A stretch of 64,000 nt of DNA from Thermoanaerobacter kivui (GTDB taxonomy: Bacteria > Bacillota > Thermoanaerobacteria > Thermoanaerobacterales > Thermoanaerobacteraceae): assembly GCF_000763575.1 (NCBI RefSeq), contig NZ_CP009170.1:1367501-1431500 (forward strand). Direction: 5' to 3'. The notes below the pieces were generated by a model, which was not told the DNA's origin, did no database searches, and worked only from the letters and a program-made list of their open reading frames with translations. Made by a program: the position numbers and the translations under genes. Positions 54,376 to 62,092 of the stretch are shown here, piece after piece. How positions within the stretch are numbered: the stretch's first letter is position 1; the number at the start of each line of letters is the position of its first letter.

Positions 54376-55164
54376 TCATAGCACTTCCTTTAAGCTTGCT
54401 ACAAAATTTTTGACCTCCTGTAACATTTCAGATTTATTATACCCTTTAGCAATTCTTTCTACAAGAGCACTTCCTACGATGATGCCATCACTGAAATCTT
54501 TTAATTTTTTCGCCATCTCCGGAGTAGATATGCCAAACCCTATTGCCTTTGGCATATTGGTATATTGAGAGACCATTTTCATATATTCTTCAATGTCAGT
54601 TTCAATGTCTTCTCTTGCTCCTGTGACACCTGTAATTGATACGCAATATACAAATCCTTTCCCGTTTTGCGTAATTAATTTTATCCTCTCTTTTGATGTT
54701 GGGGCAACTAAAGGTATTAAATAAATATCGTATTTATCTGCTTCTTCAGTAATATCTTTTCTCTCTTCAATAGGCAAGTCTGGAATGATAAGTCCATCTA
54801 TCCCTACATCTTTTGACTCTTTTAAAAATTTTTGTATGCCATATTTGAATATAGAGTTATAGTAGACAAGGTAAACCAGAGGGATATCACTTTTTAACCT
54901 TATTTTTTCTACTATTTTCATTATATCAGGAATTTTTACACCTTTATTTAAAGCTCTTTGTGAAGAAGCCTGTATTGTAGGCCCATCAGCTAATGGATCA
55001 GAATAAGGTATTCCCAGTTCTATTATATCCGCTCCTGTTTCTTCCAAAGCCAAGACTATATCATAAGTCGTCTCTATATCCGGGTCTCCTGCTGTTATAA
55101 AGGTTATTAAGGCTTTGCGCCCTTCTCCTTTTAAGGCTTCAAACTTTTTGTCAATCCTATTCAT
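54376..55164 (-). CDS. trpA: Tryptophan synthase alpha chain
   Basis: Splits indole-3-glycerol phosphate to indole and glyceraldehyde 3-phosphate. Catalytic Glu in [14 protein letters not shown] (about residues 48-61) and Asp in that loop, plus [12 protein letters not shown] (about 121-132) and GFGISTPE (about 209-216). 262 residues. ATG 55164 overlaps the trpB stop (ATGA), the usual coupled arrangement for the alpha2-beta2 complex with its indole tunnel. Confidence 0.97.
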   Translation of the reverse strand: MNRIDKKFEALKGEGRKALITFITAGDPDIETTYDIVLALEETGADIIELGIPYSDPLADGPTIQASSQRALNKGVKIPDIMKIVEKIRLKSDIPLVYLVYYNSIFKYGIQKFLKESKDVGIDGLIIPDLPIEERKDITEEADKYDIYLIPLVAPTSKERIKLITQNGKGFVYCVSITGVTGAREDIETDIEEYMKMVSQYTNMPKAIGFGISTPEMAKKLKDFSDGIIVGSALVERIAKGYNKSEMLQEVKNFVASLKEVL

Positions 55165-56336
55165 AACTCCACCCCCAATACTTTCGCAACTGTATTTACG
55201 TCTTTATCTCCTCTGCCTGACAAATTTACAATGATAATATTGTCTTTCCTTAAATTTGGAGCCAGTTTCATAGCATATGCCAAAGCGTGAGCGCTCTCCA
55301 AAGCTGGTATTATCCCTTCTGTTTGAGATAAGTCCATAAAAGCCGCCAATGCTTCTTTGTCTGTCGCATATACATATTGAGCTCTATTACTTTCTTTTAA
55401 AAAGGCATGTTCTGGACCTACCCCCGGGTAATCCAGTCCTGCAGATATAGAGTATACTGGCATTATTCTCCCCTCTTCATCCTGTAAAAGATAAGTCATC
55501 ATGCCGTGCAATACTCCTACAGAACCTTTTGCCATTGTAGCTGCATGTTTCCCTGTCTCAATTCCTTCACCTGCAGCTTCCACGCCTATCAATTTTACCT
55601 CTTTATCTTCAATGAAGGGATAGAAAATTCCCATGGCATTACTGCCTCCGCCGACACAAGCAATCACATAATCAGGAAGTCTTCCTTCTTTTTGAAGTAT
55701 TTGCTCTTTTGCCTCATCCCCTATTACTCTTTGAAAATCTCTCACCATAGTAGGATAAGGATGAGGCCCAACAACAGAACCCATCACATAAAAAGTATTA
55801 TCTACATTTGTCACCCAATCTCTTATTGCTTCATTTATTGCATCTTTTAAGGTTCCCGTCCCTGATTTTACTGGTGTTACTTTTGCACCTAAAAGTTTCA
55901 TTCTAAAGACATTTAAAGATTGCCTTTTTATATCTTCTTCTCCCATGAATATTTCGCATTCCATTCCAAACATTGCAGCAGCTGTAGCAGTTGCCACTCC
56001 ATGCTGTCCTGCTCCTGTCTCAGCTATAACTCTCTTTTTATTCATCCGCTTTGCCAGTAAAATCTGTCCCAATACGTTGTTTATTTTATGGGCTCCTGTG
56101 TGGTTTAGGTCTTCCCTCTTTAGATAAATTTTCGCCCCGCCAAGCCTTTTAGTAAGATTCTCAGCATAATACAAAGGTGTAGGTCTTCCTGAATATTCCC
56201 TCAAGTAATACCTATATTCTTCCATGAAATCTTTATCCTGTTTAGCTTTTTCAAATTCCCTCTCTAATTCTATAAGCGCATTCATCACAGTCTCTGGCAC
56301 ATACTGACCTCCAAAACGTCCAAATCTTCCACTCAT
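55161..56336 (-). CDS. trpB: Tryptophan synthase beta chain
   Basis: PLP enzyme that joins indole and serine. The PLP lysine is in [11 protein letters not shown] (about residues 76-86), the phosphate-binding loop in [10 protein letters not shown] (about 226-235), and [10 protein letters not shown] marks the trpB1 type that works with TrpA. 391 residues. ATG 56336 follows GAGGGGT and overlaps the trpF stop. Confidence 0.97.
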   Translation of the reverse strand: MSGRFGRFGGQYVPETVMNALIELEREFEKAKQDKDFMEEYRYYLREYSGRPTPLYYAENLTKRLGGAKIYLKREDLNHTGAHKINNVLGQILLAKRMNKKRVIAETGAGQHGVATATAAAMFGMECEIFMGEEDIKRQSLNVFRMKLLGAKVTPVKSGTGTLKDAINEAIRDWVTNVDNTFYVMGSVVGPHPYPTMVRDFQRVIGDEAKEQILQKEGRLPDYVIACVGGGSNAMGIFYPFIEDKEVKLIGVEAAGEGIETGKHAATMAKGSVGVLHGMMTYLLQDEEGRIMPVYSISAGLDYPGVGPEHAFLKESNRAQYVYATDKEALAAFMDLSQTEGIIPALESAHALAYAMKLAPNLRKDNIIIVNLSGRGDKDVNTVAKVLGVEL

Positions 56337-56944
56337 CGAATACCCCTCACTTTTTCAATAAATGATTTCATTTTTTTAAAATCTTTATAACCTTCTGTCT
56401 CAACGCCACTGGAGACGTCAACAGCATAGGGATTTACTATTCTTATAGCTTCCTCTACATTGTTTTCGTTTAGCCCTCCTGCCAAAATTATTGGAACATT
56501 CAATTCAAATCCTTTTAAAACTTCCCAATTAAATGTTTTTCCTGTACCACCGTATTCGTTTTTTGTCAAAGTGTCAAATACAAAACTATTTACTCTAAAT
56601 TCTTTTGTTTTTTCCAAATCTTCTTTGTCTTTTATGCGTATTGCCTTCCACACTGTGAAATTTTTAAAATTATCTATATAATCCTGTGTTTCATCACCGT
56701 GAAACTGTAAAACATCGAGATTTAGTGTTTGAGCTATCTTTAATGCATTTTCCACTGGTTCATTTACAAAAACTCCCACTGTTTTAATCTCTTTATCAAG
56801 AAGGCTTATGAGGTATAAAGCCTGTTCTACCTCTACTTGTCTTTTGCTTTTTGCAAAGACAAATCCTACATAATCAGGTTTTAGCTCATTGGCATATTCA
56901 ATATCCTCTTTTCTTCTCAGTCCGCAAATTTTTACTTTTACCAA
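56333..56944 (-). CDS. trpF: Phosphoribosylanthranilate isomerase
   Basis: (beta-alpha)8 barrel enzyme of step three. KICGLRR with the catalytic Cys (about residues 4-10), [13 protein letters not shown] (about 25-37), LQFHGDE (about 79-85), and VDVSSGVET with the catalytic-side loop (about 174-182). 203 residues. TTG 56944 follows GGAGGAGG, one base after trpC, so translation is coupled. Confidence 0.96.
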   Translation of the reverse strand: MVKVKICGLRRKEDIEYANELKPDYVGFVFAKSKRQVEVEQALYLISLLDKEIKTVGVFVNEPVENALKIAQTLNLDVLQFHGDETQDYIDNFKNFTVWKAIRIKDKEDLEKTKEFRVNSFVFDTLTKNEYGGTGKTFNWEVLKGFELNVPIILAGGLNENNVEEAIRIVNPYAVDVSSGVETEGYKDFKKMKSFIEKVRGIR

Positions 56945-56945
56945 T

Positions 56946-57728
56946 TTATCCTCCTCCTTTTGCCTCCCTTACAAAATCAGTGATTTTGTCAATATCATCT
57001 ATAATTTTCATAAAAGTCTCGCCAATTAATACGGCATCTACTCCCAAAGAAGCTAAATACCTTACATCTTCAGGTATTTTTATTCCACTTTCGGAAACAA
57101 TTATTGTACTTTGAGGTATATATTTAATCAAATTTTCTGTTGTGTTTATATCTACATTAAAAGTTTTGAGGTCTCTGTTATTTATACCTATTATGTCACA
57201 TTCAGCTTCCAATGCTATTTCAAGCTGTTGTCTGTCGTGAATTTCCACAAGCACATCTAAACCTACACTTTTAGATAAATTATAAAAATCTCTTAATTTG
57301 TCCCCTAATACGGAAACAATGAGAAGTACTGCGTCGGCTCCTAAAATTTTTGATTCATATATTTGGTATTCATCCACGATAAAATCTTTTCTCAAAATAG
57401 GTTTTGAACTCACTTTTTTTACTTCCCTGATATAGTTGTCATCCCCTTTAAAAAATTCCTTCTCTGTCAAAACGGAAATAGCGTCAATATCAACTTTCTC
57501 ATACACTTTTGCAATTTTTACTGAATCAAAGTCTTCTTTTATAATTCCTTTAGAGGGAGAGGCTTTTTTTATCTCTCCAATAATTGATATACCCTCTTTT
57601 TGAAGTACTTTCTTGAAATTGCCAGAATAGCCTCCTTTAATTTCGTTAATTAGTTCCTCTACTGGCTTTATTCTTTTTTTCTCTTCCACCTCCTTTTTTT
57701 TGTGTCTCACAATCTCATCTAATACCAT
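56946..57728 (-). CDS. trpC: Indole-3-glycerol phosphate synthase
   Basis: Closes the indole ring in step four. Catalytic Lys in IGEIKKASPSKG (about residues 50-61), KDFIVDEYQIYES (about 114-126), INNRDLKTFNVD (about 182-193) and SESGI (about 213-217). 260 residues. ATG 57728 shares its A with the trpD stop (TGATG) after AAAGGAGG. Monofunctional, not fused to trpF. Confidence 0.96.
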   Translation of the reverse strand: MVLDEIVRHKKKEVEEKKRIKPVEELINEIKGGYSGNFKKVLQKEGISIIGEIKKASPSKGIIKEDFDSVKIAKVYEKVDIDAISVLTEKEFFKGDDNYIREVKKVSSKPILRKDFIVDEYQIYESKILGADAVLLIVSVLGDKLRDFYNLSKSVGLDVLVEIHDRQQLEIALEAECDIIGINNRDLKTFNVDINTTENLIKYIPQSTIIVSESGIKIPEDVRYLASLGVDAVLIGETFMKIIDDIDKITDFVREAKGGG

Positions 57729-58744
57729 CAATTAAGCCTCCTTTGGTACTCCAAAATCTCTGTAAGCTTATCAAAAGCTAAACCCGTATCTATTAGATAA
57801 TTTGCGACTTTTATTCCCTCTTTTAAATCTTCCACAACTTTTCCTATATATAAGGCCGCTGCTGCGTTTAAAACGACTATATCTCTTTTAGGCCCTTTTT
57901 CACCTTTTAAGATGTTTAAGATTATTTGAGCATTCTCTTTTGCATCTTTGCCTTCTAAATCTTCAAGTTTTGCATAAGGGATACCGTAATCCTCTGGGTC
58001 TATCACATAATCAATGACTTTGCCTTCTTTTACTTCACTGACAAAAGTAGGAGAAGTAGTAGTTATTTCATCAAGGCCATCAAAGCCGTGGACCACCATA
58101 GCCTTTTCAGTTCCCAATCTTAAAAGTACTTCAGCGAGAGGATGAGTCAATTCTTTATCGTAAACTCCTAATACCTGTCCTTTTACAAATGCGGGATTTG
58201 TCAATGGTCCTAAAACATTAAATACCGTTCTTGTGCCTAACTCTTTTCTTATGCCTGCTACGTTTTTCATTGCGACGTGATATTTGGGCGCAAACAAAAA
58301 TCCCATACCCTTTTCTTCAATTAATCTTTTTGTTTTTTCTGGCACCATTTCAATGTCAAATCCCAATTCCATCAAAACATCTGCACTTCCGCTTTTGCTG
58401 GAAACAGCTCTGTTGCCGTGTTTTGCAACTTTTACTCCTGCAGCAGAGGCAATTATCGCCACTGCCGTTGAAATATTGAATGTCTTCCCACCATCGCCAC
58501 CTGTACCACAAGTATCTATTACATAATCCGAAGCAAGTTCTAATTTTATGGCGTTATCTCTCATTGCCTTTGCAAAACCTGTTATTTCTTCTACACTTTC
58601 CCCTTTTAATCGGAGTCCTATTAATATACCCCCTATTAAAGAAGGAGTTGCATTACCACTCATAATTTCATTCATAACAGCATAAGCTTCTCTCTCTTCA
58701 AGGTTCTCTTTTGAAACAATTTTTTTAATAGCTTCTTGTAACAT
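57728..58744 (-). CDS. trpD: Anthranilate phosphoribosyltransferase
   Basis: Transfers phosphoribose from PRPP to anthranilate. [17 protein letters not shown] (about residues 77-93) is the PRPP loop, [21 protein letters not shown] (about 106-126) the signature, and GPLTNPA follows. 338 residues. ATG 58744 with GGTGGGAT upstream lies 20 bases inside trpG, a strong overlap. Confidence 0.97.
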   Translation of the reverse strand: MLQEAIKKIVSKENLEEREAYAVMNEIMSGNATPSLIGGILIGLRLKGESVEEITGFAKAMRDNAIKLELASDYVIDTCGTGGDGGKTFNISTAVAIIASAAGVKVAKHGNRAVSSKSGSADVLMELGFDIEMVPEKTKRLIEEKGMGFLFAPKYHVAMKNVAGIRKELGTRTVFNVLGPLTNPAFVKGQVLGVYDKELTHPLAEVLLRLGTEKAMVVHGFDGLDEITTTSPTFVSEVKEGKVIDYVIDPEDYGIPYAKLEDLEGKDAKENAQIILNILKGEKGPKRDIVVLNAAAALYIGKVVEDLKEGIKVANYLIDTGLAFDKLTEILEYQRRLN

Positions 58745-59312
58745 GGTATCCCACCTCCAAAAAATTTCTCAAAATTTCTTTACCCTGCTCTGTCAAGATA
58801 GACTCTGGATGAAACTGTAAACCATATACAGGGTATTTATTATGCCTTACTCCCATAATCACTCCTTCCTCTGTATAGGCTGTAATTTCTAAATTTCTTG
58901 GAAGAGTTTGTCTATCTATAACAAGAGAGTGATATCTCATTGCCTCTATAGGATTCTTAATATCTTTAAATATTTTTTCACCTTCGTGAAATACGAGAGA
59001 AGTTTTGCCATGCATTATCTTATCTGCTTTTACAATTTTTGCACCATATGCATATCCAATCGCTTGATGGCCAAGACATATTCCTAATATTGGAATTTTA
59101 TGCCCTAGATTTTTAATGACATCAACACATATACCAGCATTTTCAGGTCTTCCTGGTCCAGGGGATAATATAATTTTCTCAGGATTCAGTTTTTCAATCT
59201 CTTCAATATCCATTTCATCATTTCTTATTACAAATATTTCTTTGTTCATTTCTCCCACATATTGATAAAGATTATAGGTAAAGGAATCGTAATTATCTAT
59301 AATCAGAATCAT
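58725..59312 (-). CDS. trpG: Anthranilate synthase component II, glutamine amidotransferase
   Basis: Supplies ammonia to TrpE. Class I amidotransferase with [13 protein letters not shown] start, oxyanion loop [11 protein letters not shown] (about 51-61), nucleophile Cys in [15 protein letters not shown] (about 76-90) and His-Glu in GLQFHPES (about 168-175). In Gram-positive bacteria such a subunit may also serve PabB. 195 residues. ATG 59312 shares bases with the trpE stop (TTTGATG) after AAGGAGG. Confidence 0.96.
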   Translation of the reverse strand: MILIIDNYDSFTYNLYQYVGEMNKEIFVIRNDEMDIEEIEKLNPEKIILSPGPGRPENAGICVDVIKNLGHKIPILGICLGHQAIGYAYGAKIVKADKIMHGKTSLVFHEGEKIFKDIKNPIEAMRYHSLVIDRQTLPRNLEITAYTEEGVIMGVRHNKYPVYGLQFHPESILTEQGKEILRNFLEVGYHVTRSY

Positions 59313-60739
59313 CAAAGAACCTCCTTAAGAGCCATTGCCTTATTTAAAGTTTCACAGTATTCCATCTCAGGAATTGAATCATATACAATGCCTGCTCCCG
59401 CTTGAACGTAAGCATAACCTTCTTTGAAGAGAATAGTCCTTATTGCTATGCACATGTCCATATTGCCATTGTAGGAAAAATATCCAACAGCTCCTGCGTA
59501 AAAAGACCTTCTCACATTTTCAAGTTCGTCTATTATTTCCATCGCCCTTATTTTTGGTGCCCCAGAAACTGTACCTGCAGGAAGACAAGCTATAAGAGCA
59601 TCAAAAGCCGTAAGTCCTCTTTTTAGCTTTCCTGAAACAGTCGATACAATGTGCATTACATGAGAGTAAAAATCTACTTCCATAAAACGCTCTATTTTTA
59701 CACTTCCAAATTCACTAACTTTTCCTATGTCGTTTCTTCCAAGGTCAACTAACATCACATGCTCTGCCCTTTCCTTTTCATCTTTTAAAAGTTCCTCTTT
59801 AAGTCTTAAATCCTCTTCTTCATCTTTTCCTCTTCGTCTTGTACCCGCTATCGGATTTGTGGTTACTTTACCTTTAAAAACACTTACAAGGCTTTCAGGT
59901 GAAGAACCAAGAAGCTGAAAATCACCAAAATCGATGTAAAAAAGATATGGAGATGGATTTTTTGACCTTAATCTTCTGTATATCTCGAAAGGGTGGGAAC
60001 TTACTGCTGCTTTTAACCTTTGAGACAACACTACTTGGAATATGTCTCCTTTTTCGATGTATTCTTTTGCTTTTTCAACAATTTTACAAAACTCTTCTTT
60101 TGTAAAATTGTAATAAACTTCTTGATTTTGTTGTGGTGGAAGGTCATGGAATTGCGGAGTGGCTAATTTTATTTCTTGATAAAGTGTATTAATCTTTTGT
60201 AAAACTTTCTCATATTCCACATCTTCATTGGGATATACGTTATAAACAATGTAAATTCTGTGTTTAAAATGGTCATAGCAGACGAAGCTTTTGTAAAACA
60301 TAAAGTAAGCTTCCGGTATATTTATTTCATCAGGGTTTTTATCCGGCAGTCTTTCATAAAGCCTTATCGTATCGTAAGATACATAACCCACAGCACCTCC
60401 AACAAAAGGAATATCAAGTCCTAGAGAATTGTATTTGGCTTTCATAACTTTTCTTATTTCCTCAAGTACTAGCCCTTCCTTAGCTTCTTCTTTCTCGCCT
60501 ATAATTTTTATTCTTTTGCCATAACTTAAAATTGATAAATATGGGTCTTTTCCTATAAATGAATATCTCCCCCAGTTAATACCTCCATTTGCACTTTCCA
60601 GTAAAAATTTGTTTTTGCCTTCAAGACTATAAAAAATGTTTATTGGCGTCAATTCATCTCCGTTTATTTCTGCATAGACTGGGAAAACATATCCTCTTTT
60701 TTTGTGTTCGCAAAAATCTTCTTTAGAAATGTTTACCAC
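59312..60739 (-). CDS. trpE: Anthranilate synthase component I
   Basis: Converts chorismate and ammonia to anthranilate, first step of tryptophan synthesis. The N-terminal part has the tryptophan feedback site LESANGGINWGRYSFIG (LES type, about residues 47-63). The chorismate part has FQVVLSQRL (about 235-243), SPSPYLFYI-like NPSPYLFYIDF, GTRRRGKDEEED (about 297-308), HVMLVDLGRNDIGK (about 322-335) and PAGTVSGAPKIRAMEI (about 377-392). 475 residues, normal. GTG 60739 follows GGAGG, directly downstream of the T-box. First gene of the operon. Confidence 0.97.
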   Translation of the reverse strand: MVNISKEDFCEHKKRGYVFPVYAEINGDELTPINIFYSLEGKNKFLLESANGGINWGRYSFIGKDPYLSILSYGKRIKIIGEKEEAKEGLVLEEIRKVMKAKYNSLGLDIPFVGGAVGYVSYDTIRLYERLPDKNPDEINIPEAYFMFYKSFVCYDHFKHRIYIVYNVYPNEDVEYEKVLQKINTLYQEIKLATPQFHDLPPQQNQEVYYNFTKEEFCKIVEKAKEYIEKGDIFQVVLSQRLKAAVSSHPFEIYRRLRSKNPSPYLFYIDFGDFQLLGSSPESLVSVFKGKVTTNPIAGTRRRGKDEEEDLRLKEELLKDEKERAEHVMLVDLGRNDIGKVSEFGSVKIERFMEVDFYSHVMHIVSTVSGKLKRGLTAFDALIACLPAGTVSGAPKIRAMEIIDELENVRRSFYAGAVGYFSYNGNMDMCIAIRTILFKEGYAYVQAGAGIVYDSIPEMEYCETLNKAMALKEVL

Positions 60740-60759
60740 TGTACCACCTCCTGAAAATT

Positions 60760-61063
60760 AAAAAAGTCACTCCGCCCATTGGGGCGAAGTGACTCGCGGT
60801 GCCACCCAATTTGTCCTGTATTACTAAAAAAAGCATTTCACCAAAAGGGCGAAATGCTCGCTTGTGCCACCTTTTTCACACAGGACCACTCTTTCGGGTA
60901 CGGAGATTTCTCGATACCCTGTCTTTTTAACGGTAGACCACCGGATACTGCTACTTAAAAGTTCGCATCTCACCTCGCGGGCCCATTCAATATCAGCTAC
61001 AGTACTCGGCTTTCACCCTCCCGAGCTCGCTTTGACTAAACGCTGATATCTACTCTTCCCGGT
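60760..61063 (-). promoter_or_regulatory. Tryptophan T-box riboswitch with duplicated antiterminator/terminator
   Basis: Minus strand. Stem I starts at about 61060 (AGAGTAGATATCAGCG, with the AGTA loop) and closes with GCTGATATTGAATGGGCC, which presents TGG as specifier codon for tRNA-Trp. Two T-box modules follow. Module 1: AAGGTGGCACAAGCG (60859-60873) and a terminator GAGCATTTCGCC...GGTGAAATGCTTTTTTT (60826-60858). Module 2: TTGGGTGGCACCGCG (60795-60808) and a terminator GAGTCACTTCGCC...GGCGGAGTGACTTTTTT (60760-60794). Uncharged tRNA-Trp should open the terminator and switch on trpEGDCFBA. Only one Stem I is visible, so it is a partly duplicated T-box. Confidence 0.9.
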
Positions 61064-61078
61064 CATTGGTTTTCACAC

Positions 61079-61336
61079 CTATTTAAGTTGTGTTATTTTA
61101 ATTCTATAACGCATTAAATTATTTGTCAATATATCTTTATGCATTTCAAAATTAATTATACGTATTTTTTTTCTTGAATTGTAACAAAGTTCTCCTTCCA
61201 TGGTAGTTTCCATTGGACCTACCACATATTTTACACCTGTACTCTTTATATATTCTATGACTTTATCTACAATTGGATATATGTCTTCTTCTGAAACTAC
61301 TGGCAATACTTAGAGGCTTACATTTGATAAAGGCAT
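61079..61336 (-). pseudogene. Thiamine-binding protein (MTH1187/YkoF-like) relic
   Basis: From ATG 61336 (GAGGTGAT upstream) the reading is MPLSNVSL, a TAA stop, then VLPVVSEEDIYPIVDKVIEY and IKSTGVKYVVGPMETTMEGE. The family normally has SLQVLP, so CAA has changed to TAA. After TMEGE the remaining 36 codons do not resemble the family, whose members have about 100 residues, so the 3' end is lost too. Such proteins bind thiamine in the cytoplasm or as part of ECF transport. It lies just upstream of the trp T-box, and its 3' end may have been replaced by the trp region. A TTG 61306 restart has no ribosome binding site. Confidence 0.7.
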
Positions 61337-61345
61337 TCTATCACC

Positions 61346-62041
61346 TCATAAAAGCTTTATCATCTCTTTAACAATCTTGCTAGAAATATTAGCAGCATGT
61401 TCTACAAATGCACTAAAATCAACAGAAGCTTCATCGTTAGCGTTATCCGAAATACTCCTTATTATGACAAAAGGTATATTATTTAAATACGCTACATGGC
61501 CAATAGCTGCTCCTTCCATTTCCACTGCATAGGCATTAAACATTTCTCCCAATCTTTTTGCTTCCTCTTTTGAGGAAACAAATTTGTCTCCTGAAATGAT
61601 TCTCCCTACGTATACATCGCTCTCTGCAATATTTTCTGCCGTTTTTTTGGCTAATTCTACTAATTTTCCGTCGGCTCTAAAAATACTTTCCTCCATCCTC
61701 GGTATAATTCCCAATTCATAGCCAAAAGCCGTTACATCAATATCATATTCCATAGCATCTGAAGATATAACTATGTCTCCCACCTTTACGCCCGGTTTTA
61801 TTCCACCAGCTACACCAGTATTTATGAGTATATCTATATTAAAATTAGAAATCAAAATTTGAGCTGCCATGGCTGCATTTACCTTGCCAATCCCGGATTG
61901 CACTACAACAATATCGCTACCATTTAAACTGCCTATATAAAAATCTAATTTGCCTTTTGTCACAATTTCCTTTAAAGACATTTCATTTTTTAAAATATTG
62001 ACTTCTTCCTCCATAGCACCTATTAGTCCAATCTTTTTCAC
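61346..62041 (-). CDS. mtnN: 5'-methylthioadenosine/S-adenosylhomocysteine nucleosidase
   Basis: Splits MTA and SAH into adenine and the thio-sugar, recycling by-products of methylation and polyamine synthesis. KIGLIGAMEEEVNIL at the start with the catalytic Glu (about residue 11), VVQSGIGKVNAAM (about 49-61), NTGVAGGI (about 73-80), AVEMEGAAIGHV (about 171-182) and the catalytic Asp in ISDNANDEA (about 197-205). 231 residues, normal. ATG 62041 follows GGGGGTTGTG. It lies 49 bases after ileS, separated by a terminator, and the thiamine-protein relic begins nine bases after it. Confidence 0.96.
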   Translation of the reverse strand: MKKIGLIGAMEEEVNILKNEMSLKEIVTKGKLDFYIGSLNGSDIVVVQSGIGKVNAAMAAQILISNFNIDILINTGVAGGIKPGVKVGDIVISSDAMEYDIDVTAFGYELGIIPRMEESIFRADGKLVELAKKTAENIAESDVYVGRIISGDKFVSSKEEAKRLGEMFNAYAVEMEGAAIGHVAYLNNIPFVIIRSISDNANDEASVDFSAFVEHAANISSKIVKEMIKLL

Positions 62042-62067
62042 ATCACAACCCCCTAATGTTTTAATTT

Positions 62068-62092
62068 AAAAAGGGGAAAAAATCCCCTTTTT
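62068..62092 (-). terminator. Terminator after ileS
   Basis: Minus strand AAAAAGGGGATTTTTTCCCCTTTTTAA: a stem AAAAGGGG/CCCCTTTT around a six-T loop. It overlaps the last bases of ileS and separates it from mtnN. Confidence 0.75.
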
